The translations under genes and the position numbers were made by a program. A stretch of 64,000 nucleotides of DNA from UBA1672 sp964587815. GTDB lineage: Bacteria > Pseudomonadota > Alphaproteobacteria > Micavibrionales > Micavibrionaceae. The stretch spans positions 38,776 through 102,775 of the forward strand of contig CAZPMH010000006.1 in the NCBI GenBank assembly GCA_964587815.1, given 5' to 3'. The notes under the pieces are model-generated. The model saw only the letters and a program-made list of their open reading frames with translations, did no database searches and was not told the origin of the DNA. This document shows, one piece after another, positions 1 to 8,353 of this stretch. The first letter of the stretch is position 1. Each line of letters starts with the position of its first letter.

Positions 1-108
1 ATCGTGGTTGGTGTATAAGGCGTGCGCAACAATTTCTAAAAGGCGACTGACATCTGCGCTGAAATTTTGTTGTTCTGTTTGGGTTTCGATGTTTTTATCT
101 GCTGTCAT
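1..108 (-). CDS. htpG: Molecular chaperone HtpG (Hsp90), N-terminal fragment cut by window edge
   Basis: Only the first 36 codons lie in the window; the gene runs off the left edge. The translation ends with an ADVSRLLEIVAHALYTN-type stretch followed by HD, which matches the start of the Hsp90/HtpG N-terminal ATPase domain (family form: SEVxQLLxLxxHSLYSNxE). The ATG is preceded by AGGAC (about 116-120) at normal spacing. It lies 25 bp downstream of pdxH on the same strand, so the two are probably co-transcribed. HtpG is a cytoplasmic ATP-dependent chaperone. Identification rests on a short but characteristic segment. Confidence 0.8.
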   Translation of the reverse strand, partial: MTADKNIETQTEQQNFSADVSRLLEIVAHALYTNHD

Positions 109-133
109 GTTTTTGTCCTTATTTATCTTTTTC

Positions 134-739
134 TTACGGGTATAGCCGCGTGATGTTCCATTTTTCTTTATTTTGATCGTCACGCTTGTATACGAACCTA
201 TCATGGAGGCGGTCGGGGTTGTCGAGCCAGAACTCTATTGTTTCGGGCACGAGGCGATATCCGACCCAGTTTTCAGGCCTTGGGATTGTACTTCCTTCGG
301 GGTACTGTTCTTCTAGCTTTTCGATTTTTTGTTCCAAATGTTCGCGGCTTTCCAACGGGCGGGATTGGTCAGAAGCCCACGCGCCGATTTGCCTGTTATA
401 GGGGCGTGTCTTGAAATATTCGTCGGCTTCTTCATCGCTTATGATTTCGAGCAGGCCTTCGACACGCACTTGTTTCCGCAATGACTTCCAGTAAAAGCAA
501 AGAGCGGCTTGTTTGTTCGCGTTGATCTCCCGGCCTTTTTGGCTGTCGGCATTGGAGTGAAATTTAAAGCCGCTCTCATCGGCTTGTTTTAACAATACCA
601 TACGCACAGATGGCTTGCCGTCAGGGGTGGATGTTGCCAAAGCCATGGCGCCCGGATCATTAATTTCGCTTTCCTCAGCAAGTTTTAGCCAGTCTTGAAA
701 CTGTTTTATCGGATTTTTGTCTAATTTTTTTTCTTTCAT
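134..739 (-). CDS. pdxH: Pyridoxamine/pyridoxine 5'-phosphate oxidase
   Basis: This 201-residue protein has the full length of PdxH, the FMN enzyme that oxidises pyridoxine or pyridoxamine 5'-phosphate to pyridoxal 5'-phosphate, the last step of vitamin B6 synthesis and salvage. Visible family motifs are RMVLLK near residue 46, a FHSN..SQKG FMN-binding stretch near 60-70, the central RPYNRQIGAWAS block, and the C-terminal ETIEFW...DRLHDR block followed by a terminal RLYP. It precedes htpG by 25 bp on the same strand, suggesting an operon. The intergenic region 740-885 separates it from the divergent lipoprotein gene and must hold promoters for both. Confidence 0.95.
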   Translation of the reverse strand: MKEKKLDKNPIKQFQDWLKLAEESEINDPGAMALATSTPDGKPSVRMVLLKQADESGFKFHSNADSQKGREINANKQAALCFYWKSLRKQVRVEGLLEIISDEEADEYFKTRPYNRQIGAWASDQSRPLESREHLEQKIEKLEEQYPEGSTIPRPENWVGYRLVPETIEFWLDNPDRLHDRFVYKRDDQNKEKWNITRLYP

Positions 740-817
740 TATCAGTGCTTTGCGCTTTTTCTGTGTGTTATTTTAAATTGTTGCGTAACAAATTCCGTTA
801 AATTGCGTATTATTAAT

Positions 818-845
818 GTGAAAGGTTTTTATAAATCGATATAAT
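818..845 (+). promoter_or_regulatory. Candidate sigma-70 promoter of the 17-kDa-antigen lipoprotein
   Basis: A perfect TATAAT lies at 840-845, with GTGAAA (4 of 6 matches to TTGACA) at 818-823, spacing 16. It sits about 40 bp ahead of the lipoprotein start at 886 in the AT-rich divergent gap with pdxH. Visual match only. Confidence 0.4.
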
Positions 846-885
846 AGTTAATTCAAATACTAATCCAAACATAAGGTAATTGTGG

Positions 886-1368
886 ATGAAAAATTTAGCT
901 TTAGTCATGATGACAATATCAGCGATGGCATTGACAGCATGTGAAACTGTAAATACAGCCGGCAACAAAGAGTTGGTGGGTACAGGTAGTGGCGCCGTTG
1001 TTGGTGGCATATTGGGATCACAAATCGGTGATGGTTCAGGCCAGCTTTGGGCGACAGGCGCAGGTGCAATTCTTGGCGCATTTTTGGGCGGTGAGATTGG
1101 TCGTTCTTTGGACAAAGCAGACCGTTCGGCAATGATGCAGGCTTCTCAGCGTGCGCAAACGGCTCCGATTGGCGAGCCGATTTCTTGGAATAATCCAGAT
1201 AGCGGAAATTCAGGACAGGTTGTTGCGACAAAAGAAGGGTATAGCGCAAGCGGTAAATATTGTCGTGAGTTCCAGCAGATCGTTTATATTGGCGGGCAAG
1301 AAGAAACAGCCTTTGGTGTGGCTTGTCGTAAGCCTGACGGGAGCTGGCAAATTATGAATGATGCCTAA
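886..1368 (+). CDS. 17-kDa surface antigen-type outer-membrane lipoprotein
   Basis: The product is about 160 residues. It has a short signal peptide ending in the lipobox LTAC (Cys about 19), then a glycine-zipper segment (alternating Gly/Ala/Val/Leu with GGILGSQIG and GAFLGGEIG), and a C-terminal domain with two cysteines ending ACRKPDGSW. This is the architecture of the Rickettsia 17-kDa antigen / glycine zipper 2TM family, which anchors in the outer membrane; its biochemical role is unclear. I chose the ATG at 886 because AAGG at 873-876 gives 9-nt spacing; an in-frame TTG at 880 would leave only 3 nt. A terminator follows at 1393-1422. Confidence 0.85.
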   Translation: MKNLALVMMTISAMALTACETVNTAGNKELVGTGSGAVVGGILGSQIGDGSGQLWATGAGAILGAFLGGEIGRSLDKADRSAMMQASQRAQTAPIGEPISWNNPDSGNSGQVVATKEGYSASGKYCREFQQIVYIGGQEETAFGVACRKPDGSWQIMNDA

Positions 1369-1392
1369 GTGCCGTCTTTAAAGTAAGATTTG

Positions 1393-1422
1393 AAAAAGCC
1401 GTGTTTTGTACGGCTTTTTTTT
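1393..1422. terminator. Bidirectional rho-independent terminator between convergent genes
   Basis: Arms AAAAAGCCGT and ACGGCTTTTT flank a 7-nt loop, followed by an eight-T run on the + strand and T-rich on the - strand. It closes the lipoprotein gene and overlaps the stop codon of the convergent gene ending at 1421. Confidence 0.85.
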
Positions 1423-2917
1423 ATGCGGGTTGTTCACCGAGGATTTTTGAAATATTGAGTTCGGATGTTTTGCTTTTTAGGTTTTCTCCCGTCTCTTCAT
1501 CGGGGAATAGAGTCTGCGGCAATGTCGTTTCCAACTCATCAAGACGTTCTACTGTGTCGACAATGTACTTAGCATCGTCAAGTTTCTGCGCGAGGTTGAT
1601 GATTGTGTTTTTATCCAGCGCATAGCCTTTTCGGATTTTTTTAAACATTAGGTCTGAAAGGGCGGCTAAGGTTTGAAAGTCGCTTTTCTTTATTTCGTCA
1701 TCCATTAAGGCAATCGCAGATCGACGGCTTTCGTAAAACGTCTTGATACGTAGATCTGATTTGAAATGATGATATGTTTTAATCAAGATATCTGCGCACC
1801 ATCCGCTCAGATCGTTGTCGAACAGTTTTTGATTTTGTTTTGTTGCTTCGTCCAAAAGCAGGCCTATGTTGCTCTGGTTTTGAATCTTGAAAAAAATGTT
1901 GTCTTTAAGTTTTGTACATTTTTTCTTATGAATTTTTAAGTTTGTTTCGGGGTGCGCAAAGGGATTGTAGGCATCAATCACGCTTAATAGCTCTGCACGC
2001 AGGTCCATTCTTTCTGCAATCATGTCAGAGATTGATTGCGTATGAATATTTTCAGCCGTGTAAAGCGCAGCACCCAAAATGGTTTCAGGTGAAGATCCTG
2101 TCCAAGCCATATATTGCGCGGGTAATGCAAAATTTCGCCATTGTTCTATCGTGTTGATATCGAAAGCGGCACTAATATCGCGTGTTATGTTTGCAGCTTT
2201 TACGAATAGATCGCTTTCGTGGCGGTTGTTTTTTTCGCAGTTGTTAAACGCAAAATCAAATGTGTCTGCACAAATTGGCGACGGGAATATCTCGGCCTCA
2301 AAATCAGGTTGCGGTGTCAAAGTGTCATATATCCGTTGCGTAACCACATGCTCAAAGGCGTTTTTACGGCCTTGCAGGCGCTGAACTGTGGCAGAGAATA
2401 TGTCCGATATCAGATTTCTGTATGCGCGTTGTGCCTCGTCGAGATGCGGGATGAATAGATTTTTGTCTTCAATAAATGAAATGATATCGTCATCGTCTTT
2501 TTTGGTGCGAATTGCATCCAGATAAAGTTCAATTGCGTGCCAAGCCAAATGTAGAGCGTGATTTCTCAGATCGCTGGCCGATCTGAAACGGTCGTAATTT
2601 ATAAAGGATATTCCAATAAAGGCACGAGACTTAAAGAGCCCCAAAATGCCGTTTTTTTCGTGCTTGGCGATGATCGTAAAGCGTGATTTATTTTTTTCTA
2701 AAATCTTTTGTTTATCTGCCAAGTTAGGTGATTCTAAGAGCGTTTTTCCTGCAACATGTTTTTTTACATTAGGCAGGCTTTTTTCGAACGTATTTGCGCG
2801 CTCGTTTTCCTTATGCAGGATGTATTCGATCGTCAGCTCCGGAAAACCGGACTTAATCTGTTTGCTGACGACCTTACATATATGTTTTGCAGTGTTTAAT
2901 TCAACGCTCATGCTCAT
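1421..2917 (-). CDS. Unrecognised 498-residue cytoplasmic protein
   Basis: I do not recognise this protein. It has no signal peptide, no obvious membrane segment and no nucleotide-binding motif. It is rich in charged residues and predicted helix, with a run of four Asp after KK near residue 140 and a His-rich stretch (HALHLAWHAIE, near residue 120) that contains an HxxxHxxE pattern. The start is ambiguous between Met1 and Met3 (MSMS). It is a monocistronic unit, convergent with the lipoprotein gene through the shared terminator at 1393-1422 and divergent from fabI. Base composition is slightly more AT-rich than the housekeeping neighbours. Function unknown. Confidence 0.75.
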   Translation of the reverse strand: MSMSVELNTAKHICKVVSKQIKSGFPELTIEYILHKENERANTFEKSLPNVKKHVAGKTLLESPNLADKQKILEKNKSRFTIIAKHEKNGILGLFKSRAFIGISFINYDRFRSASDLRNHALHLAWHAIELYLDAIRTKKDDDDIISFIEDKNLFIPHLDEAQRAYRNLISDIFSATVQRLQGRKNAFEHVVTQRIYDTLTPQPDFEAEIFPSPICADTFDFAFNNCEKNNRHESDLFVKAANITRDISAAFDINTIEQWRNFALPAQYMAWTGSSPETILGAALYTAENIHTQSISDMIAERMDLRAELLSVIDAYNPFAHPETNLKIHKKKCTKLKDNIFFKIQNQSNIGLLLDEATKQNQKLFDNDLSGWCADILIKTYHHFKSDLRIKTFYESRRSAIALMDDEIKKSDFQTLAALSDLMFKKIRKGYALDKNTIINLAQKLDDAKYIVDTVERLDELETTLPQTLFPDEETGENLKSKTSELNISKILGEQPA

Positions 2918-3044
2918 TATTATACTGGCGTTTGGTAAATAAGTTCTTATTTTCCGATGTTATATGTTCAGCAACCCTAGACGGGCGCGATTAAATGTGT
3001 AGGATATTGTTTCTAATATTACATTTAAAATTAAGATTGAAATT

Positions 3045-3878
3045 ATGACTAGTGATTTTTTGAAGGGCAAACGCGGTTTGATTATGGGCGTTGCCAATGA
3101 TCGTTCGATTGCCTGGGGGATTGCGGAGGCTGTTGCTGCACATGGTGCTGAGCTTGCGTTTACGTATCAAGGTGATGTGCTTTTAAAGCGTGTGAAGCCT
3201 TTAGCAGAGCGTGTCGGTGCTGAAATTTTAGTACCGTGTGATGTGACCGATGAGAGCAGCATTGATAGCGCTTTTGCAGAGATTGAAAAAGAGTGGGGCG
3301 AGATTGATTTTGTTGTTCATGCGATTGCATTTTCGGACAAAAATGAGCTGGATGGCATGTATTTGAATACAACGCGCGAGAATTTTGCCCGCACAATGGA
3401 TATTTCGGTCTATTCTTTTACTGCTGTGGCGCAGCGCGCGGTGCCGTTGATGAAGGATGGTGGTTCTTTGCTAACGCTAACCTATTACGGCGCGGAGCAG
3501 GTTATGCCGCATTATAATGTCATGGGCGTTGCAAAGGCCGCTTTGGAGGCTTCGGTTAAGTATTTGGCGGCTGATTTAGGCAAAGATAATATCCGCGTTA
3601 ATGCGATTTCGGCAGGGCCAATCAAGACGTTGGCGGCGAGTGGTATTGGTGATTTCCGCTTTATTTTGAAATGGAATGAATTAAATGCACCGCTTAAACG
3701 TAACGTGACGATTGAAGATGTCGGTCGTTCGGGGTTGTTCCTTTTGTCTGATCTTGGCAGTGGCGTTACCGGTGAAATTCTGCACGTCGATAGCGGATAC
3801 CACACGGTTGGTATGCTCTCGGTTGATAATGTGTCTGAAACGGCAGAGCTTCTCGGCTCTATGAAACCTAAAAAGTAA
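3045..3878 (+). CDS. fabI: Enoyl-[acyl-carrier-protein] reductase (NADH), FabI
   Basis: FabI reduces the trans-2-enoyl-ACP double bond in the last step of each fatty-acid elongation cycle. The 277-residue product is a short-chain dehydrogenase of FabI type: the N-terminal nucleotide motif GVANDRSIAWG (15-25), and the FabI catalytic pair Tyr157 and Lys164 in YNVMGVAK, with Tyr147/148 upstream. The SAGPIKT segment near residue 190 is also typical. FabI is the usual triclosan/isoniazid-class target; resistance cannot be read here. It begins a + strand run, followed after 9 bp by a thioesterase gene, then a hydrolase gene, aroC and sppA. Confidence 0.96.
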   Translation: MTSDFLKGKRGLIMGVANDRSIAWGIAEAVAAHGAELAFTYQGDVLLKRVKPLAERVGAEILVPCDVTDESSIDSAFAEIEKEWGEIDFVVHAIAFSDKNELDGMYLNTTRENFARTMDISVYSFTAVAQRAVPLMKDGGSLLTLTYYGAEQVMPHYNVMGVAKAALEASVKYLAADLGKDNIRVNAISAGPIKTLAASGIGDFRFILKWNELNAPLKRNVTIEDVGRSGLFLLSDLGSGVTGEILHVDSGYHTVGMLSVDNVSETAELLGSMKPKK

Positions 3879-3887
3879 GGCGAATCC

Positions 3888-4361
3888 TTGGCTGATCATA
3901 TTTGGTTTAAAGATTATACGCTCGACTTTCTGCAGGTGTTTCGCACTGAAAATATGGGTGCGCATCTGGGAATTGATATCACAGAGATTGGTGATGATTA
4001 CCTGAAAGGATCTATGCCCGTTGATAAGCGCACGACCCAGCCTTTTGGTATTCTGCATGGTGGTGCGAGTTGTGTTCTGTCTGAAAGTTTGGGAAGTGTT
4101 GCGGCATGGATGACGATTGATCCTGATAAGTATCGCGCGGTCGGGCTTGAGATTAATTGCAATCATATCCGCGCGGTGACATCGGGGCGCGTCATCGGCA
4201 CGTGTAAGCCGTTGCATGTCGGTAGGCGCACACAAGTGTGGCAGACTGATATGGTGGAAGAGGCGACAGGGAAACGCTCAGCGGTTAGTCGTTTAACTGT
4301 TTCCATTATTGATCACGGCACTTTATCGACGCAGAAGCAGACTGTTAAGGTCGGTGAGTAA
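3888..4361 (+). CDS. Hotdog-fold acyl-CoA thioesterase, MenI/EntH type
   Basis: The product is 157 residues and has the hotdog core of the PaaI/MenI/EntH class. The hallmark is QPFGILHGGA followed by the catalytic Glu67 in SESLGS; downstream PLHVGRRTQVW also matches. In E. coli, relatives hydrolyse 1,4-dihydroxy-2-naphthoyl-CoA (MenI) or proofread enterobactin synthesis (EntH). No menaquinone or siderophore genes are nearby, so the substrate is unknown; the position beside fabI hints at acyl-thioester housekeeping. Translation starts at TTG (3888), with AAGG at 3877-3880 giving 7-nt spacing. Its end overlaps the next gene by 8 bp. Confidence 0.85.
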   Translation: MADHIWFKDYTLDFLQVFRTENMGAHLGIDITEIGDDYLKGSMPVDKRTTQPFGILHGGASCVLSESLGSVAAWMTIDPDKYRAVGLEINCNHIRAVTSGRVIGTCKPLHVGRRTQVWQTDMVEEATGKRSAVSRLTVSIIDHGTLSTQKQTVKVGE

Positions 4362-5202
4362 AGTCAGATATTTAGCTTTATTGGTGTTTGTTGTGGTCTT
4401 GCCTTCTTGTACGTCCATCGGTTTACGTGTTCTGAATGCTCCGACTGTGTTCGCGTCGTTTGATAAGTCAGCAGATATCTCGTTTAGTGATTCCTTGGAT
4501 TTGGGGCTTGATGTTTATGCCCCTAAAGACGCGAAGGCGAATGCGCATCCTGTTATTGTGTTCTTTTACGGTGGGCGTTGGACGACAGGAGCGAAAGAAG
4601 ATTATGCTTTTGTAGCGCATCGGTTTGTCAACCTTGGCTATGTCGTTGTTGTGGCAGATTACAGGAAGTATCCCGACGTTAAGTTCCCTGCTTTTGTAGA
4701 AGATGCAGCGGAGGCGGTTTCTTGGACGCATGAGAATATCGCTCAGTATGGTGGTCGCGCGGATCAGATATTCTTGCTCGGGCATTCGGCAGGGGCGCAT
4801 ATCGGAGCCTTATTGGCCGCGGATGAGCGTTACTTAAATGATGATATCAAAATTGCGGGTTTCGCAGGGTTAGCGGGACCTTATGATTTTACGCCGAAAG
4901 AAGATGATCTTGTTGATATGTTCGGGCCGCCGTCGCGGTTTGATCAAATGAAGGTGACAACATTTATTGATGGGCGTGAGCCGCCGATGTTGCTGCTTTA
5001 TGGGGCGCAAGATGATTTGGTTGCTCAGTTTAATCTTGATCGCCTGAAAGCTAAAATCTTGGAAGAGGGCGGGGTTGTTGAAAGTATTATTTACCCTGAA
5101 TTCGATCATATTGATCTGGTCACGGTTTTATCGTGGGTTAAAGATAAGAAAAACCGCGTTGCCTCTGATATAGATAGGTTTTTTCGCAAACAGCTTCCAT
5201 GA
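4354..5202 (+). CDS. Lipoprotein alpha/beta-hydrolase (esterase/lipase-like)
   Basis: From GTG at 4354 the product is about 282 residues. It begins with a lipoprotein signal peptide ending LPSC (Cys19), which supports this start over an upstream in-frame ATG at 4309 inside the previous gene. The hydrolase core shows FYGGRW (oxyanion region, Tyr replacing the usual His of HGG), the nucleophile elbow GHSAG (Ser145), an Asp in YGAQDD and a His in FDHIDLV, so the triad appears complete. It resembles BD-FAE/carboxylesterase-like proteins. Being membrane anchored and translationally overlapped with the thioesterase (8 bp), it may act on envelope esters; the substrate is unknown. Confidence 0.82.
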   Translation: MSKVRYLALLVFVVVLPSCTSIGLRVLNAPTVFASFDKSADISFSDSLDLGLDVYAPKDAKANAHPVIVFFYGGRWTTGAKEDYAFVAHRFVNLGYVVVVADYRKYPDVKFPAFVEDAAEAVSWTHENIAQYGGRADQIFLLGHSAGAHIGALLAADERYLNDDIKIAGFAGLAGPYDFTPKEDDLVDMFGPPSRFDQMKVTTFIDGREPPMLLLYGAQDDLVAQFNLDRLKAKILEEGGVVESIIYPEFDHIDLVTVLSWVKDKKNRVASDIDRFFRKQLP

Positions 5203-5259
5203 TGCACGGCTTTACTTTAGGCTTGTGCTTTGGTCATCAACAGATTAAGAGTTAGAATT

Positions 5260-6360
5260 ATGTCAGGTAATCGATTTGGGACAGCTTTTCAATATACGAC
5301 CTTTGGCGAAAGCCACGGGATTGCCATTGGTGCTGTGGTGGATGGTGTGCCGCCGCGTATTCCGCTTAGCGAGGCAGATATTCAAGGGTTTTTAGATCAG
5401 CGTAAGCCCGGACAGAACAGGCATACCACGCAAAGGCGCGAACCTGATGAGGTTCAAATTCTTTCGGGTGTTTTTGAAGGGATGACCACAGGAACGCCGA
5501 TTGGCTTGATCATCCACAATCAAGACCAAAAATCTAAAGATTACGGCGATATTAAAGATAAGTTTCGCCCCGGGCATGCGGATTATACCTATCACGAGAA
5601 ATACGGCATTCGTGATTACCGCGGTGGCGGGCGTTCTTCTGCGCGTGAGACGGCGATGCGTGTCGCGGCTGGTGCAATTGCGCGTAAAGTGTTGGAGCAT
5701 GAGTTAGGTGCAGCGGTTTCTATACGTGCATGCACGGTTCAGGTTGGGACTGAGACGGTTGATCGCACGCGCTGGGATTGGGATGCGGTCAGGCAGAACC
5801 CGTTTTTTGCGCCTGATGCGACGGCTGCGGAAGAATGGGCAACATATCTTGATGGCGTGCGTAAGGCGGGATCAAGCGCGGGGGCGATTGTTGAGGTGCA
5901 TGCTTCGGGCATTCCCGCGGGGCTCGGCGCGCCTGTTTACGATAAATTAGATGCAGATTTGGCCAAGGCGATGATGAGCATCAATGCGGTTAAGGCTGTT
6001 GAAATTGGAAACGGTTTTGAAGCAGTTGCTCTGGGTGGTGAAGATAATGCCGATGAAATTCGCATAGGGGATGACGGTCAGCCGATTTTTCAAAGCAACA
6101 ATGCGGGTGGTATTTTGGGGGGGATCTCCTCAGGCCAAGATATTGTGATGCGCGTTGCGTTTAAGCCGACCAGTTCGATCCTTACCTCGCGCCAGACGAT
6201 TGATAAAGACGGTAATGAAACGGATATTATTACAAAAGGCCGTCATGATCCGTGTGTAGGAATTCGCGGTGTTCCTGTTGTCGAGGCGATGATGGCTTGC
6301 GTTTTGGCCGACCATTGGTTGCGACATAAGGCGCAGTGTGTCACATTATCAGAAGCGTAA
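5260..6360 (+). CDS. aroC: Chorismate synthase
   Basis: AroC converts 5-enolpyruvylshikimate-3-phosphate to chorismate, the branch point for aromatic amino acids and folate, using reduced FMN as cofactor. The protein is about 366 residues from ATG 5260 (sequence MSGNRFG). An earlier in-frame start at 5230 would add 10 residues not found in the family. Signatures are GESHG near residue 15, the RRE segment near 47, GGGRSSARETA near residue 125 and the C-terminal KGRHDPCV segment. It sits in the fabI strand unit, 57 bp after the hydrolase gene and 31 bp before sppA. Confidence 0.96.
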   Translation: MSGNRFGTAFQYTTFGESHGIAIGAVVDGVPPRIPLSEADIQGFLDQRKPGQNRHTTQRREPDEVQILSGVFEGMTTGTPIGLIIHNQDQKSKDYGDIKDKFRPGHADYTYHEKYGIRDYRGGGRSSARETAMRVAAGAIARKVLEHELGAAVSIRACTVQVGTETVDRTRWDWDAVRQNPFFAPDATAAEEWATYLDGVRKAGSSAGAIVEVHASGIPAGLGAPVYDKLDADLAKAMMSINAVKAVEIGNGFEAVALGGEDNADEIRIGDDGQPIFQSNNAGGILGGISSGQDIVMRVAFKPTSSILTSRQTIDKDGNETDIITKGRHDPCVGIRGVPVVEAMMACVLADHWLRHKAQCVTLSEA

Positions 6361-6391
6361 TTTTGATCTTTTAATTTGAGGCTTTCCAATC

Positions 6392-8335
6392 ATGCAAAGA
6401 GACCCATGGAAGAAACGTGCGAGTTTGTTTTCAGGCGCTGTTCCAAAAAATGTAGAGCGCCCTAAATCGACGTGGCGGTTGTTGCCTATTTTGTGGATAG
6501 CGTTGAAGCGAACCTGTACTCTGCTCGGTGCGCTTTTCTTGGTTTCAACATTTATTATTATATGGAGTGTTTCCTCGCTCGTTCCTCAGGTTGATACATC
6601 TCTTCCAAAGGACATGGTTTTATATATTGAACTGGAAGGGTCGCTGGATGATGTTTCCAGAGATTCGGGGCTTACTTCGCCATTTGGCTCTCCTACTATG
6701 ACAGTGAAGCATTTTACAGATGCATTGAACAGGGCAGCGGACGATCCGCGTGTGCGTGGGGTTTTTGCGCGGTATGAGCGTGGGCAGTATGCGTTGGCTC
6801 ATATTGAGGAAATGCGTGAAGCTGTTTTAAATTTTAGGAAAAGCGGTAAGTTTGCGCATATTTATGCGCCGTCTTTCGATGGCGGACTGGGCGCTTATTA
6901 TCTGGCATCCGCTTTTGAAGATATATGGTTGCAGCCGATGGGCGTTGTGCTGATTCCCGGAATAAATAGCGAGATTCCATTTTTCCGAAAAGCGATTGAA
7001 GATATCGGTATAGAGCCGCAATTTTTTAAGCGTAATGAGTATAAATCTGCCTATGACAGTGTTACGCGCGATACGATGTCTAAGGCTCATCGTGAGAATA
7101 TGACGCAGCTGTTGAACGATATTTATGGTTCAATAACGAGCGATATCGGTGTTAGTCGCGACTTGTCGATAGATGAAATTCAGGCAGTGATTGATAAGGG
7201 ATTGCTTTTGTCTGACGATGCTTTGGCTTCAGGGCTTGTTGATCACGTAGCTTATGCTGACGATGCGTATGATCTTGTTCAGGACGAGATGTATGGAGAG
7301 GGCAGTTCGCGCGATGTGAAGTATGTGCGTTTAGGTATTTATGTCGGCGATATGCTAGGTGGAGGCGGTTTGACGCAATCGTTGGCACCAAGTTTCGGCG
7401 TATCAAAGTCGACATCAAAGAAAAAATCTACAAAAAAGAAACCCGTGGTGGCTTTGGTTTATGTTGCGGGCGCGATTATGGACAATGACGGTACGCGGGC
7501 GCAATCGCCTGTGGTTGCTTTAGGAGGTGGGGTTGCGGCGGCGGATCGTATCGCTTCTGCGCTGTATGATATCTCGGAGGATGACAGTATAGACGCCGTT
7601 GTCATGCGGGTGAACAGCCCGGGTGGGTCTCCTGTTGCGTCGGAGACGATTTTGCGCGCGGTTCAAAAAGTTCAGGAGAAGGGTAAAACGGTTACGGTTT
7701 CCATGGGGCCTGTTGCCGCGTCCGGTGGGTATTGGGTTTCTGCATCGGCTGATCAAATCTTTGTGTCTGAAACGACGATTACGGGCTCGATCGGTGTGCT
7801 TGGCGGTAAGCTGTCTCTGGAAGAGATGTGGGATTCACTCGGGGTGAATTGGGCACAAATTCAGATAGGGCAGAATGCGGGGCTTTTCTCATTCAATCAG
7901 CCTTTTTCGAAAAGTGAAGCGGAGCGTATGGAGGCGATGCTTGATAATATCTATAGCAGTTTTGTTACGCGCGTTTCAGAAGGGCGTGACTTAGAGCAAG
8001 ATCAAGTTGAGCGTATAGCAGGTGGGCGCGTATGGAGTGGTAAAGGCGCGGTTGACGTTGGCTTGGCTGATCAGATTGGCGGTTTGGATAATGCGATTGA
8101 TTATGCCGCCGTGCAGGTTGGAGAGGAAACGCGCGATGATGTTCGCGTTGTTATTATGCCAAAGCCTTTGACGCAGATTGAACGCTTTATCAAGGCGTTG
8201 GAGGGCAATGTTTCGGTTTATGAATTCTTCGTTGGCAAGGATGGTTTGTTTTCTTCGTTTAAGCCATATGTCGATGCGTCGGTTATTTCATCACAATCAC
8301 CCGTTATGGTTTATTACCCTGTAAACTTGCGCTAA
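6392..8335 (+). CDS. sppA: Signal peptide peptidase SppA, 67-kDa type
   Basis: SppA is a membrane-anchored serine protease that degrades cleaved signal peptides in the periplasm. This 647-residue form is the long tandem-domain type: one N-terminal membrane segment (about 42-62), an N-terminal domain carrying the general-base Lys218 in NEYKSAYD, and a C-terminal domain carrying the nucleophile Ser444 in AASGGYW. A Lys/Ser-rich linker (about 338-352) separates the two halves. The start ATG has TGAGG upstream. It is last in the fabI strand unit and converges with the HAD gene, with only 18 bp between stops. Confidence 0.93.
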   Translation: MQRDPWKKRASLFSGAVPKNVERPKSTWRLLPILWIALKRTCTLLGALFLVSTFIIIWSVSSLVPQVDTSLPKDMVLYIELEGSLDDVSRDSGLTSPFGSPTMTVKHFTDALNRAADDPRVRGVFARYERGQYALAHIEEMREAVLNFRKSGKFAHIYAPSFDGGLGAYYLASAFEDIWLQPMGVVLIPGINSEIPFFRKAIEDIGIEPQFFKRNEYKSAYDSVTRDTMSKAHRENMTQLLNDIYGSITSDIGVSRDLSIDEIQAVIDKGLLLSDDALASGLVDHVAYADDAYDLVQDEMYGEGSSRDVKYVRLGIYVGDMLGGGGLTQSLAPSFGVSKSTSKKKSTKKKPVVALVYVAGAIMDNDGTRAQSPVVALGGGVAAADRIASALYDISEDDSIDAVVMRVNSPGGSPVASETILRAVQKVQEKGKTVTVSMGPVAASGGYWVSASADQIFVSETTITGSIGVLGGKLSLEEMWDSLGVNWAQIQIGQNAGLFSFNQPFSKSEAERMEAMLDNIYSSFVTRVSEGRDLEQDQVERIAGGRVWSGKGAVDVGLADQIGGLDNAIDYAAVQVGEETRDDVRVVIMPKPLTQIERFIKALEGNVSVYEFFVGKDGLFSSFKPYVDASVISSQSPVMVYYPVNLR

Positions 8336-8353
8336 AGCGACGTAGATTTTTAT

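Noticed and set aside
3681..4235. A 184-codon - strand frame across fabI and the thioesterase gene
   Set aside because: Runs antisense over two genes with strong family motifs; no independent support.
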